64,000 bases of DNA, taken from assembly GCF_014637405.1 (NCBI RefSeq), contig NZ_BMEY01000017.1:22041-86040 (forward strand), in the 5' to 3' direction. A program made the position numbers and the translations under genes. This stretch comes from Ornithinibacillus halotolerans. Lineage in GTDB: Bacteria; Bacillota; Bacilli; Bacillales; Amphibacillaceae. The notes under the pieces were generated by a model that had not been told where the DNA came from, did not search any database, and worked only from the letters and a program-made list of their open reading frames with translations. How positions within the stretch are numbered: position 1 is the stretch's first letter; the number at the start of each line of letters is the position of its first letter. Shown here in pieces: positions 1 to 9,586 of this stretch.

Positions 1-733
<733 letters not shown>

Positions 734-2662
734 TTATTTCGAAAATTTACGTTTACCAATAGCAAAGGTTATAATAAACGGAACAATAATTACGATCCCC
801 ATTCCGATTAAGAATGCAATCCAATCCTCTGAAAGAATTGATAGTGGCGCTGGTATTCCTCCGACTCCAATTGAGTTTGCCTGTACATCACTAAATGTGA
901 TGAATGCACCTGCAATACCGGTTCCGATAATCGCTGCAAAAAACGGATAACGATATCGTAAATTAACCCCAAACATTGCTGGCTCCGTAATTCCAAGCCA
1001 TGCGGAGACTCCTGAAGTTCCTGCTAACCCTTTTAACTTTTCATCTCTTGCAAGAAGCATCATGGCAAATACAGCTGCTCCTTGTGCGATATTAGATAAA
1101 GCAACGATAGGCCATAAGAACGTTGTACCTGTGCTACCAATTAATTGAAGGTCAACAGCAAGGAAAGTGTGATGCATTCCTGTAATAACTAGAGGTGCAT
1201 ATAACCCTCCATACAATAGTCCACCAATAATCGGAAATGCTTCAAATACTGCTACTAATCCATCAGTAATCCAAGTGGCGATTGTAAATGTAACAGGGCC
1301 AATAATGATAAATGCTAGGAAACCAGTAACTAATAAAGCAATAGGTGCTACAACTAATAATTGTAAAGAATCAATAACACGTTTCTTTAAGAAAATCTCG
1401 ATTTTAGCTAATACCCAAGAAGCAATTAGTACTGGAAGAACTTGCCCTTGATATCCAACTTTCTCAATTTCTAAACCAAATAAGTTCCATGTTGGGATTG
1501 TTCCTTCTGTTAATGCCGATCCATATCCCCATGCATTCATTAAATCAGGGTGAACTAAAATTAAACCTAATACGACACCAAGTAATTCACTACCACCAAA
1601 CCGCTTCGCAGCCGACCAACCAATTAACGCAGGTAAGAACGTAAAAGCTGTATTGGCAATGATATTAATCATATCTGCAATGCCTGCCCATGAAGGATAC
1701 ATGACTACTATCGATTCATCAGCAAAGATAGGATTTACTAATATGTTGTTAATCCCCATTAGTAAACCTGCTGTAACGATTGCTGGTAGTATAGGTATAA
1801 ATATATCAGCAAGCGTTTTTATTCCTCGTTGCAATGCATTTTGCTTTTGACTTCCTATCGCTTTAACATCATCCTTAGACGACTCTTGTATTCCCGTTTC
1901 ATGAACCATTGCGTTATAAACTTTATCAACTGTACCTTGTCCGATAACAACTTGGAATTGACCACTTGCTGAAAAAGACCCTTTAACTATATTCAGATTT
2001 TCCAATTCCTCTTTATTCACTTGAGTATCATCTTTTAATGCAAAACGCAGTCTTGTAACACAGTGTGTTGCTGCCGCAATGTTATCAACTCCACCTACTG
2101 CCTCGACAATCTGTTTTGCTTCTGAGCCATATTGCATGGAAGAGCTACTATTTTTTGTAGATGGAGATGCACTCTTACTTTCTTCCATACTTTTCATTGT
2201 ACCTAGCAGTATGGAATCTAGAGCGACTACATCCTTTTCTTCGGTTTTTTTAAGTGGCGCAAACTCATTACCATTCGTCACAATAATCGGGGTAATTAAG
2301 CTTTTCGCTCGTTTACGTATAAATTCTAAATCAAATGTAACTAAAACGTCACCAGCATTCACTCTTTGACCTGCTTCAATATGAGTTTCAAAACCTTCAC
2401 CTTTTAGTCCTACTGTTTCAATTCCTATATGAATTAATAACTCTAATCCTAAATCACTTTTAAGACCGATTGCGTGTTTAGTTGGGAAAATTTGAATCAC
2501 TTCTCCATCAAATGGCGCAACAACTTTCCCTTCTGAAGGTTCAATTGCTATACCATCCCCCATCATTTTTTCTGCAAAAGTTGGGTCAGGTACCTTGTTT
2601 AAAGGAATTACATCTCCACTTATGGGAGCATATATTAATTGTTCATATTGATTATCTTTCAT
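734..2662 (-). CDS. treP: PTS trehalose-specific EIIABC permease
   Basis: Membrane PTS permease that imports trehalose as trehalose 6-phosphate for the adjacent hydrolase. Domain order is unusual. A glucose-type EIIA domain is at the N-terminus (about residues 5-150, active-site His78 in LLIHIGIET). A Ser/Lys-rich linker (about 155-176) follows, then EIIB with the phosphocysteine Cys201 (ATHCVTRLRF). The EIIC membrane domain runs from about 280 to the end. B. subtilis TreP, as I recall it, has only B and C and borrows another EIIA. The start is preceded by GAAAGGAG. TreR operators and a cre-like site lie upstream. Confidence 0.92.
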   Translation of the reverse strand: MKDNQYEQLIYAPISGDVIPLNKVPDPTFAEKMMGDGIAIEPSEGKVVAPFDGEVIQIFPTKHAIGLKSDLGLELLIHIGIETVGLKGEGFETHIEAGQRVNAGDVLVTFDLEFIRKRAKSLITPIIVTNGNEFAPLKKTEEKDVVALDSILLGTMKSMEESKSASPSTKNSSSSMQYGSEAKQIVEAVGGVDNIAAATHCVTRLRFALKDDTQVNKEELENLNIVKGSFSASGQFQVVIGQGTVDKVYNAMVHETGIQESSKDDVKAIGSQKQNALQRGIKTLADIFIPILPAIVTAGLLMGINNILVNPIFADESIVVMYPSWAGIADMINIIANTAFTFLPALIGWSAAKRFGGSELLGVVLGLILVHPDLMNAWGYGSALTEGTIPTWNLFGLEIEKVGYQGQVLPVLIASWVLAKIEIFLKKRVIDSLQLLVVAPIALLVTGFLAFIIIGPVTFTIATWITDGLVAVFEAFPIIGGLLYGGLYAPLVITGMHHTFLAVDLQLIGSTGTTFLWPIVALSNIAQGAAVFAMMLLARDEKLKGLAGTSGVSAWLGITEPAMFGVNLRYRYPFFAAIIGTGIAGAFITFSDVQANSIGVGGIPAPLSILSEDWIAFLIGMGIVIIVPFIITFAIGKRKFSK

Positions 2663-2690
2663 TTAGGAAACTCCTTTCATATAACCAAAA

Positions 2691-2706
2691 ACTTGTATAT
2701 ACAAGT
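2691..2706. promoter_or_regulatory. TreR-type operator 2 (downstream of transcription start)
   Basis: Perfect 16-bp palindrome ACTTGTATATACAAGT, identical to the copy at 2728-2743 and matching the TTGTATATACAA core known for B. subtilis TreR. Its centre is 37 bp from the other copy. It falls just downstream of the predicted start point of treP transcription. Confidence 0.85.
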
Positions 2707-2721
2707 TTTATCCACTCGGTT

Positions 2722-2750
2722 AGTATAACTTGTATATACAAGTTTGTAAA
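2722..2750 (-). promoter_or_regulatory. treP-treA sigma-A promoter
   Basis: On the minus strand, -35 TTTACA (2750-2745) and -10 TATACT (2727-2722) are separated by exactly 17 bp. The spacer is almost entirely the 16-bp TreR-type palindrome, so repressor binding would directly block RNA polymerase. Confidence 0.8.
2728..2743. promoter_or_regulatory. TreR-type operator 1 (in promoter spacer)
   Basis: Second perfect copy of ACTTGTATATACAAGT, positioned between the -35 and -10 boxes of the treP promoter. Confidence 0.85.
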
Positions 2751-2758
2751 GGTTTACA
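2745..2758. promoter_or_regulatory. cre-like CcpA site overlapping the treP -35 box
   Basis: TGTAAAGGTTTACA matches the cre consensus TGWAANCGNTNWCA with one mismatch in the central CG when read on either strand. It overlaps the -35 hexamer, fitting catabolite repression of trehalose use. Inferred from sequence match and position. Confidence 0.6.
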
Positions 2759-2835
2759 TCATCTTTCAATTAGCTTATCCGAAAAAAATATTAGCATTAC
2801 GAATCGAACAGAAATATACTACGTACGGTGGCCAT

Positions 2836-2868
2836 AAAAAAAGAGAAAACCTCGTCTCGGTTTTCTCT
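2836..2868 (-). terminator. Rho-independent terminator of the sugar dehydrogenase gene
   Basis: Perfect 10-bp stem AGAGAAAACC/GGTTTTCTCT with a 7-nt loop, followed on the minus strand by a run of T. Confidence 0.85.
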
Positions 2869-2886
2869 AGACATTATTTTTATTTA

Positions 2887-3918
2887 TTATTCTAGCGGCG
2901 GGACTAATATCAATCGATCATCCTCATCTTCTGGATTTCCTCGTCCATCGGTATTATTAGTAATTACATATAATCCCTCGTCCGTTGCTAAAACATCTCG
3001 CACTCTGCCCAATTCAGTTAAGAAAGCATCAAGCTCACCAGTCTTTAGATTATACACCCGTACCCCTTCTCCTCTTAAAGCTGAAAAATAAAGTCTATCT
3101 CCAAGAAATGCTAATCCTGAGGGGGCCCATGTTTGATCGTTAGAGTGTATAATGGGAACTTCCATACCTTCATGAGTCTCGTTGCCTTGAATAATTGGCC
3201 AGCCATAATTTCTCCCTTTTTCGATTAGATTCAACTCATCGTGAGCACTTTGCCCATGTTCCGTTGCATATAACTTTCCATTCCCATCCCATGTAATTCC
3301 TTGTGGATTTCGGTGACCATAAGAATAGATATAATTACCTTTAAAAGGATTATCACTAGGTACCGTCCCATTTAGATTTATCCTTAGTATCTTACCAGCT
3401 AAACTGGTTAAATCTTGTGCTAACTCAGGTGATGTAGCATCACCAGTTGTAACATATAATTTTTGATCTGGACCAATTTCAATTCTGCCGCCTTGATGAT
3501 ATTTTCCTCCAGGTATTTTATCAAGTATGACACTTGTTTCTTCCCAGTGATTTTCTTTCCTCTTTATCTTTGCTACTCGCTGATAATATTCATTATTTTC
3601 TACACAAGAATAATAAGCATATGCAGTATCACTAAAATCTGGCGGTAAAGCGATACCAAGAAGTCCTGCCTCAGGCTGTTTAGATAGCTCCTTCTCTAAT
3701 TGAACAGGGATTCGTTCTACATGACTTGAATGAACCTCAACAATTGCTCCTGGTCTCTCACTAACGTATATTACATCGTTATGCTTTACTATTTCCCATG
3801 GTATCTCTAAATCTGCTGCAATTACCTTAAATTCTTCTTGATTCATTGTTGGTAAAGATTCAACTGCATCGTCCGTTGAACATCCTACCAGAAACATAAA
3901 AAATAACATAATAAACAT
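2887..3918 (-). CDS. PQQ-dependent sugar dehydrogenase-like lipoprotein
   Basis: Predicted six-bladed beta-propeller of the soluble aldose/glucose dehydrogenase family (YliI/GdhB type), anchored outside the membrane. The N-terminus (MFIMLFFMFLVGCSTDD) is a short hydrophobic segment with a lipobox Cys13. Family features include GLLGIALPPDF, the GGRIEIGPD strand and the YSYGHRNPQG motif. These enzymes oxidise aldoses with pyrroloquinoline quinone and Ca2+, but no PQQ synthesis genes are visible here. The AGGAGG lies about 20 nt before the ATG, an unusually long spacing with no better in-frame start between. Monocistronic with its own terminator. Confidence 0.8.
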   Translation of the reverse strand: MFIMLFFMFLVGCSTDDAVESLPTMNQEEFKVIAADLEIPWEIVKHNDVIYVSERPGAIVEVHSSHVERIPVQLEKELSKQPEAGLLGIALPPDFSDTAYAYYSCVENNEYYQRVAKIKRKENHWEETSVILDKIPGGKYHQGGRIEIGPDQKLYVTTGDATSPELAQDLTSLAGKILRINLNGTVPSDNPFKGNYIYSYGHRNPQGITWDGNGKLYATEHGQSAHDELNLIEKGRNYGWPIIQGNETHEGMEVPIIHSNDQTWAPSGLAFLGDRLYFSALRGEGVRVYNLKTGELDAFLTELGRVRDVLATDEGLYVITNNTDGRGNPEDEDDRLILVPPLE

Positions 3919-3996
3919 ATATCGAATGATTACCCACTCCTCCTATAGTCTTAGCTACATTGTAGAGCAGTTTTTGAAAATTTATAATATGGATAT

Positions 3997-4032
3997 AAAA
4001 AAAGATATTAGAGGGACAATCCCTCTAATATC
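3997..4032 (-). terminator. typA terminator
   Basis: 13-bp perfect stem (4004-4016 with 4020-4032, 3-nt loop) directly after the typA stop codon, followed on the minus strand by seven T. Confidence 0.9.
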
Positions 4033-5862
4033 CTATTCTACTTTAGCACGTTTTGCTGCTTTTTCTCGTTCATTTTTATTTAGAATTTTCTTACGTAAAC
4101 GAATCGATTCAGGTGTAACTTCACAATACTCGTCATCATTTAAATACTCTAATGCTTCTTCTAGTGACATTTTTCTAGTTTTTCTTATGACTGACGTTTG
4201 ATCCTTCGTTGCAGACCTTACGTTTGTTAGGTGTTTTTCTTTTGTAATATTAACTGTTAAGTCATTATCACGGTTATGCTCCCCTACAATCATTCCCGCA
4301 TATACTTCGGTACCAGGCTCAACGAAGATAGTTCCACGATCCTCTAGACCTAAAATACCATATGCAGATGCCTTTCCATTCTCTAATGCAACAAGAACTC
4401 CTTGACGACGACCACCGACATTTCCTTTAATAACCGGCTCGTAAGAATCAAAAGTGTGGTTTAGAATCCCGTATCCACGGGTTTGCGACATGAATTCTGT
4501 TGTATATCCGATGAGGCCACGAGATGGTACTTTAAACTCAAGACGGACTTGGCCGTTCCCGAAGTTTACCATATCTAACATTTCACCTTTACGTTCTCCT
4601 AAAGATTCCATGATGGATCCTGTATGCTCCTCAGGAACATCTACTTGTACACGTTCTACTGGCTCACATAGTACGCCATCAATTTCTTTCAAAATTACTT
4701 TTGGTTTGGAAAGTTGTAACTCAAAGCCTTCACGTCGCATATTTTCAATTAAAATAGATAAGTGTAGCTCACCACGACCAGATACAACCCATGCATCTGG
4801 AGACTCAGTAGGGTCGACTCTTAAGCTAACATCCGTTTCTAACTGTTTCATTAGACGTTCTTCAATTTTTCGAGACGTAATATATTTCCCCTCACGTCCA
4901 GCAAATGGGCTATTGTTTGTAACAAATGTCATCTGAAGTGTTGGTTCATCAATATGCAATATTGGCAGTGCATCCGGATGATCTTGTGGGCAGATCGTTT
5001 CCCCAACATTTAAGTCCTCTAGACCAGATATTGCGACAATTTCCCCTGCTCCCGCTTCTTCAATTTCAATTCGTTTTAAGCCAATAAATCCAAAAAGTTT
5101 ACTAATTCGGAATGACTTTTGTGATCCGTCTTTCTTCATAACAACTACTTGTTGTCCAACATGGATTTTCCCACGGACAACACGACCAACACCGATACGT
5201 CCAACATAATCATTATAATCTAATAATGTTACTTGGAATTGTAATGGTTCTTCACGATTATCGATTGGCGCTGGTATATGCTTAATAATCGTTTCAAAAA
5301 CTGGATCCATCGTTTCCTGTTGATCATTTGGTTCAAGACCTGATGTTCCATTTAAAGCTGATGCATAGACAACGGGGAACTCTAATTGTTCATCATCTGC
5401 ACCTAATTCAATAAATAGGTCTAACACTTCATCAACAACATCCTCTGGTCTTGCATTAGGACGGTCAATTTTATTTAAAACAACAATTGGTGTTAATTTC
5501 TGTTCTAATGCTTTCTTAAGCACGAAACGAGTTTGTGGCATTGTTCCTTCATAGGAATCGACTACTAAAGCTACACCATCAACCATTTTCAAAATACGCT
5601 CAACTTCACCACCAAAGTCAGCGTGGCCCGGTGTATCTAAAATATTTATTCTCGTATCTTGATAGTTAATTGCAGTATTTTTAGCTAGTATCGTAATACC
5701 ACGTTCACGTTCAATATCGCCAGAATCCATTGCACGTTCATCTATTTGCTCATTTTCACGAAATGTTCCAGAATATTTAAGCAATTGGTCTACTAATGTA
5801 GTTTTTCCGTGGTCAACGTGAGCAATAATTGCGATATTACGAATATCATTTCTTAATTGCAT
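4033..5862 (-). CDS. typA: Translational GTPase TypA/BipA
   Basis: Ribosome-associated GTPase involved in ribosome assembly and stress or cold adaptation. The 609 residues match family length. The G domain has P-loop AHVDHGKTTLVDQLL near residue 14, DTPGHADFGGEVER, and NKIDRPNARPEDV. EF-G-like domains and the TypA-specific C-terminus (RSATKDQTSVIRKTRKMSLE) follow. ATG is preceded by AAGAGGAG. Single-gene unit with its own terminator. Confidence 0.96.
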   Translation of the reverse strand: MQLRNDIRNIAIIAHVDHGKTTLVDQLLKYSGTFRENEQIDERAMDSGDIERERGITILAKNTAINYQDTRINILDTPGHADFGGEVERILKMVDGVALVVDSYEGTMPQTRFVLKKALEQKLTPIVVLNKIDRPNARPEDVVDEVLDLFIELGADDEQLEFPVVYASALNGTSGLEPNDQQETMDPVFETIIKHIPAPIDNREEPLQFQVTLLDYNDYVGRIGVGRVVRGKIHVGQQVVVMKKDGSQKSFRISKLFGFIGLKRIEIEEAGAGEIVAISGLEDLNVGETICPQDHPDALPILHIDEPTLQMTFVTNNSPFAGREGKYITSRKIEERLMKQLETDVSLRVDPTESPDAWVVSGRGELHLSILIENMRREGFELQLSKPKVILKEIDGVLCEPVERVQVDVPEEHTGSIMESLGERKGEMLDMVNFGNGQVRLEFKVPSRGLIGYTTEFMSQTRGYGILNHTFDSYEPVIKGNVGGRRQGVLVALENGKASAYGILGLEDRGTIFVEPGTEVYAGMIVGEHNRDNDLTVNITKEKHLTNVRSATKDQTSVIRKTRKMSLEEALEYLNDDEYCEVTPESIRLRKKILNKNEREKAAKRAKVE

Positions 5863-5971
5863 AAAGTTACGCTCCTCTTATTTTCCGAGTAGAATTAAAC
5901 TAGATAATTATATCACATGGGAGGTGGTAAGTCTTAACTTTTTTTCCTTTTTTATCGAGTTTCTGAATAAC

Positions 5972-7309
5972 TTATTCTTTAAAAGGAAATGTTAACGTAA
6001 ATTTTGCTCCGCCAAGGTTTGAGTTTTCGGCCTTGATTTTTCCATTGGACTGTTCAATAATTGCTCTAGAAATAGCTAAACCAAGACCTGTCTCTCCATT
6101 CTTACCTTTCACAAAACGGTGAAAAATATGTGGTAATAATTCCTCTGAAATTCCTTCACCATCATCCTCAATTGTAATAGTTATTTGTCCTCGTTTTAGC
6201 GATCCCGTAATAAGAAGCGTACTGTTCCCATGTCTAATACCATTAAACGTTAGGTTGAGCATAGCCCGTAATAATCGCTCTTCATCTCCCACTATAAAAA
6301 TATTCGGTTCAATTCTATGTTTGAGTTCTAAATTCTTTTCTGTTGCTATTGGGATTGCCCGTTCGATTACTTTGTCAATTAGATTCTGCAATTCAATTCT
6401 CTCGGTATGATAGGTAATCTCTTCACTTTCTAGTTTAGCCAGTAGTATCATTTCATTTATTATTTTTTTCAATCTGTTTACTTCAGAAACAATAACTTCT
6501 AGACCTTTTTCTTCCTCTTGCTGATTAAATACCTTTTCTTTAATTCCTTCTGCGTATCCTTGGATAGTCATTAATGGAGTTTTTAATTCATGACTAGCAT
6601 TTTGGAAGAATGACCGTTGTGTATTAATATACCGTTGCAATTCATCTGCCATTTCATAAACACTTTGTGCAACCTCATTAATCTCTCCTGAAGATTCTAT
6701 TGGTACAATTTCGTCAAAATTCCTTTTCTCAATCTTCTTCAATTGAAGTTTTAAACGGGATAACGGAGTGACTAATTTCTTTGTCAAAAAGTAGCTTAAT
6801 CCACTCGCAACGATCGCGCCAATTAAAAACACAATCAATAATCGTTGGATAAAATTATGTTGAACTATACGTAAATCTTGCAAAGGAGTCAGTAATATGA
6901 GTTCAAGTCCTAAACTTTTTGGAACAATAAGTATCCTTGACGTAACATATTTTTCATTTCCATATGACCATAGTTCTTCACTTTGATTTTTAAAATCATT
7001 GTTCATAAATAACCCTGTAACGACTGGGGTTGGAAGTGTTGAAAAAAGCACCGAATTTTGTTCACGATCATACAAAAATAGTTGTAAGTCTTGCTCTTTT
7101 AAGAACTCATTAAACTCTTTTAGATTTCCTCTGGAGATAAATGCGTCATCTAAAACATTAACTAATATTTCACCCTTTTGTTCTAACTGCCTTTGTTCAT
7201 CTTGAATAAGTAAATTTAAAATTAACGAATATATGACAAAGCCAGTAATCGCCATGATGACGAGTAACAATAATGTAAATGCAGCATTTAATTGATATTG
7301 AAGCCTCAT
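5972..7309 (-). CDS. cssS: CssS-like sensor histidine kinase
   Basis: Membrane sensor kinase, probably of secretion stress. Layout of the 445 residues: TM1 about 9-35, an extracytoplasmic domain of about 120 residues, TM2 about 155-178, HAMP, HisKA with His240 (SHELKTP), then HATPase with N, G1 and G2 motifs (NLTFNGIRHG, DDGEGI, GLGLA). I start at the ATG one base after the response regulator stop, behind an AGAGGA site; an upstream in-frame start would overlap the regulator. The CssS name rests on CssR similarity and the adjacent HtrA gene, since the sensor domain itself is not diagnostic. Confidence 0.7.
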   Translation of the reverse strand: MRLQYQLNAAFTLLLLVIMAITGFVIYSLILNLLIQDEQRQLEQKGEILVNVLDDAFISRGNLKEFNEFLKEQDLQLFLYDREQNSVLFSTLPTPVVTGLFMNNDFKNQSEELWSYGNEKYVTSRILIVPKSLGLELILLTPLQDLRIVQHNFIQRLLIVFLIGAIVASGLSYFLTKKLVTPLSRLKLQLKKIEKRNFDEIVPIESSGEINEVAQSVYEMADELQRYINTQRSFFQNASHELKTPLMTIQGYAEGIKEKVFNQQEEEKGLEVIVSEVNRLKKIINEMILLAKLESEEITYHTERIELQNLIDKVIERAIPIATEKNLELKHRIEPNIFIVGDEERLLRAMLNLTFNGIRHGNSTLLITGSLKRGQITITIEDDGEGISEELLPHIFHRFVKGKNGETGLGLAISRAIIEQSNGKIKAENSNLGGAKFTLTFPFKE

Positions 7310-7310
7310 A

Positions 7311-7997
7311 TTATTCCTCTTTATTACCACGTAAACGGTAACCAAAACCCCATACCGTTTCTAATGGTATATCTTTTAATTTTTTTCGGATTCTTTTTAC
7401 TAAATCGTCTACTGCTCGATCGCTACCAAAATAGTCTTCTCCCCATACACTTAATAAGAGCTCTTCCCGCGAAAAAGCTCGATTAACATTTTCTGCAAAT
7501 AATAACAACATATCAAATTCCTTTGTCGTGACCTCTTGTTCTTTACCTATCCAAAATACTCGACGATCACTCTTGTCGATTACAAGTTCATCTGCAATTA
7601 CTTGTTCCTCATGTTTCGGTTCAGTTTCTACAGGACGGTAACGCTTAAAAATCCGCTTAATACGAGCCATTAATTCTCTTGGGCTGAATGGCTTCGTTAA
7701 GTAATCATCCCCACCTAACTCTAGACCGAGTATTTTATCGATTTCTTCATCTTTTGCAGAGATAATAATAATTGGGACTTCAGATTCATTACGTATTCTT
7801 TTACAAAACTCATATCCATCCATCCCTGGAAGCATAATATCCACAATCCACATATCTGGTGGATTCGATTTCCATAATTTTATTCCCTTTTCTGCAGAAT
7901 CCATAACAGAAACCTGATAGCCCTCTTTCTTGAGGAAGGCAGAAACTATATTTTGTATGTTTTTGTCGTCTTCAATGACTGCAATATGATAATTCAT
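7311..7997 (-). CDS. cssR: CssR-like OmpR-family response regulator
   Basis: DNA-binding regulator phosphorylated by the kinase encoded just downstream. Receiver domain 1-120 with the acidic pair Glu9/Asp10/Asp11, phospho-acceptor Asp53 (MWIVDIMLPGMDGYE) and Lys in LTKPFSP. The OmpR winged helix is C-terminal (TTKEFDMLLLF, AVDDLVKRIRKKL, WGFGYRL). The segment around VWGEDYFGSDRAVDDLVKR closely resembles B. subtilis CssR from memory. In B. subtilis CssRS controls htrA and htrB, and htrB lies beside cssRS, as here. It is divergent from the HtrA gene. Confidence 0.75.
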   Translation of the reverse strand: MNYHIAVIEDDKNIQNIVSAFLKKEGYQVSVMDSAEKGIKLWKSNPPDMWIVDIMLPGMDGYEFCKRIRNESEVPIIIISAKDEEIDKILGLELGGDDYLTKPFSPRELMARIKRIFKRYRPVETEPKHEEQVIADELVIDKSDRRVFWIGKEQEVTTKEFDMLLLFAENVNRAFSREELLLSVWGEDYFGSDRAVDDLVKRIRKKLKDIPLETVWGFGYRLRGNKEE

Positions 7998-8031
7998 TAT
8001 CCCTCACCGCTTTATCTTAATTTTGTATCTA

Positions 8032-8112
8032 TTTTCACAAAAATTCTAGATAGTGACAATATATTTTGCTTATTTCCACATTTATTCCACAATTATACCG
8101 AAGCTATTCCGA
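8032..8112. promoter_or_regulatory. Candidate CssR-binding region with 11-bp phased repeats
   Basis: Between the divergent cssR and HtrA genes, four TTCC/TACC cores end at 8077, 8088, 8099 and 8110, exactly 11 bp apart (TATTTCC, TATTCC, TATACC, TATTCC). OmpR-family regulators bind tandem direct repeats spaced by about one helical turn. A separate TTTTCACA octamer at 8032-8039 resembles the motif I recall from B. subtilis htr promoters. A TATGAT hexamer at 8123-8128 could be the -10 box of the HtrA gene. Function is inferred. Confidence 0.5.
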
Positions 8113-8160
8113 CGCTTATGGTTATGATATAAATAAGAACTTACGAAAGGATGAACTTAA

Positions 8161-9537
8161 TTGGAAAATAATGATGAGAAAAAATCATTGGATCTAAATG
8201 ATTATAATAATGAAAAACAAAGTGATTCTATTGAATATAATCAAGTAGATCAGAGTAATACTTTTGAATATACATCGACTAACTATTACGATTCTGATTA
8301 CCAAAAACAGGATATAGACCAAGACGGATCTAACACCAATGCAGTGAACAAGAAAGACCAAATTAAAAAGGAATCAAAAAGTCGTGTCAATCTACAGTCG
8401 TTCTTTTTCGGTATATTGGGAGGATTAATTCCATTAACTATTTTCTTATTCCTACTTTCAACAGAAATTATTTCTTTTCATGATACAAGTAATACAACTA
8501 ATAACTCTTCTGTAGTTGCAAATAACAACACGAAACCTGACGTAATCACAACAATGGCAGTTGAAGATGCAAGTTCCTCAACAAATCTCGCTGAAGTATC
8601 GGAAGCTGTCGTTGGCGTTACTAATTTACAAAAACAAAGCATTTGGACAGATAGCCAAGAAGCTGGAACTGGTTCAGGAATAATATACAAAAAAGAAGAT
8701 GGAAAAGCATATGTTGTAACGAACCACCATGTTGTATCCGGAGCAGAACAAGTGGAAGTCGTATTATCTAATGATGAACGAGTACCTGCAAAAGTGCTCG
8801 GTACAGATGAATTAACCGACTTAGCTGTTCTACAAATTGATGGAGAGCATGTCACCCGAGTTGCTACACTTGGAACAACAGATGGGAAACAAGTAGGCGA
8901 AACCGTATTCGCCATTGGAAACCCATTAGGAATTGAATTTGCAAACTCATTGACTAAAGGTATTATTAGTGGACTGGAACGATCTGTTTCTGTAGATACG
9001 AATGGAGATAGAGTTGCTGATTGGATAACGGAAGTCATTCAAACTGATGCAGCAATTAACCCTGGAAACAGTGGCGGAGCATTAGTAGATGCTAATGGTG
9101 AGGTCATTGGGATTAACTCAATGAAAATTGCTAGTACACAAGTGGAGGGTATTGGGTTTGCGATACCAATCGATTCCGCACTTCCAATTATGAATCAATT
9201 AGAAACAACAGGAAAAGTCCAACGTCCTTATATAGGCATAAGTATGGCAACCATTAACCAAGTACCGATGCAATACCGCTATAACATTATCCTTCCAGAG
9301 GGTGTTGATCATGGAATGGTTGTGGCAAGTGTCGAACCTGAATCTCCAGCTGATAAAGCTGGTTTGCAACAATTTGATATCATTACAAAGATTGATGGAC
9401 ATGATACACCAACTCCTCTTGAACTAAGAAAATATATGTATACAGAAACTCAAGTAGGTGACACCATTGAATTGGAAATTTACCGAAATGGCGAGAAACA
9501 AATTGTAGAATTAGAACTAACGGAGCGTTTTGAATAA
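8161..9537 (+). CDS. htrB: HtrA/DegP-like membrane-anchored serine protease
   Basis: Quality-control protease facing the outside of the membrane, degrading misfolded secreted proteins. The acidic, Asn-rich cytoplasmic N-terminus (1-75) is followed by one TM segment (about 80-105). A trypsin-like domain has the triad His190 (TNHHVVSGA), Asp220 (TDLAVLQI) and Ser304 (NPGNSGGAL), and one PDZ domain lies at about 360-455. The start is TTG behind AAAGG; the nearby ATG is out of frame and stops quickly. The symbol htrB is by synteny with cssRS; htrA or htrC paralogy cannot be excluded. Confidence 0.85.
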   Translation: MENNDEKKSLDLNDYNNEKQSDSIEYNQVDQSNTFEYTSTNYYDSDYQKQDIDQDGSNTNAVNKKDQIKKESKSRVNLQSFFFGILGGLIPLTIFLFLLSTEIISFHDTSNTTNNSSVVANNNTKPDVITTMAVEDASSSTNLAEVSEAVVGVTNLQKQSIWTDSQEAGTGSGIIYKKEDGKAYVVTNHHVVSGAEQVEVVLSNDERVPAKVLGTDELTDLAVLQIDGEHVTRVATLGTTDGKQVGETVFAIGNPLGIEFANSLTKGIISGLERSVSVDTNGDRVADWITEVIQTDAAINPGNSGGALVDANGEVIGINSMKIASTQVEGIGFAIPIDSALPIMNQLETTGKVQRPYIGISMATINQVPMQYRYNIILPEGVDHGMVVASVEPESPADKAGLQQFDIITKIDGHDTPTPLELRKYMYTETQVGDTIELEIYRNGEKQIVELELTERFE

Positions 9538-9539
9538 AA

Positions 9540-9586
9540 AAAGATTATGGACAGTGCCTTCACTTAAGGGACTGTCCATAATCTTT
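9540..9586. terminator. Bidirectional terminator
   Basis: 16-bp stem (9540-9555 with 9571-9586) with A-rich left and T-rich right arms, between the convergent HtrA and zinc finger genes. The right arm overlaps the stop codon of the minus-strand gene. Confidence 0.85.

Noticed and set aside
2079..2369. Plus-strand 96-codon frame opposite treP
   Set aside because: Lies wholly within the treP coding region in antisense; no ribosome site and low-complexity Ser/Thr content typical of a shadow.
4454..4936. Plus-strand 160-codon frame opposite typA
   Set aside because: Antisense to the strongly conserved TypA reading frame; no initiation signal and an implausible Pro/Ser/Arg-rich composition.
8478..9038. 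Minus-strand 186-codon frame opposite the HtrA gene
   Set aside because: Antisense to the protease domain with its intact catalytic triad; composition rich in Ser/Thr/Val is that of a shadow frame.
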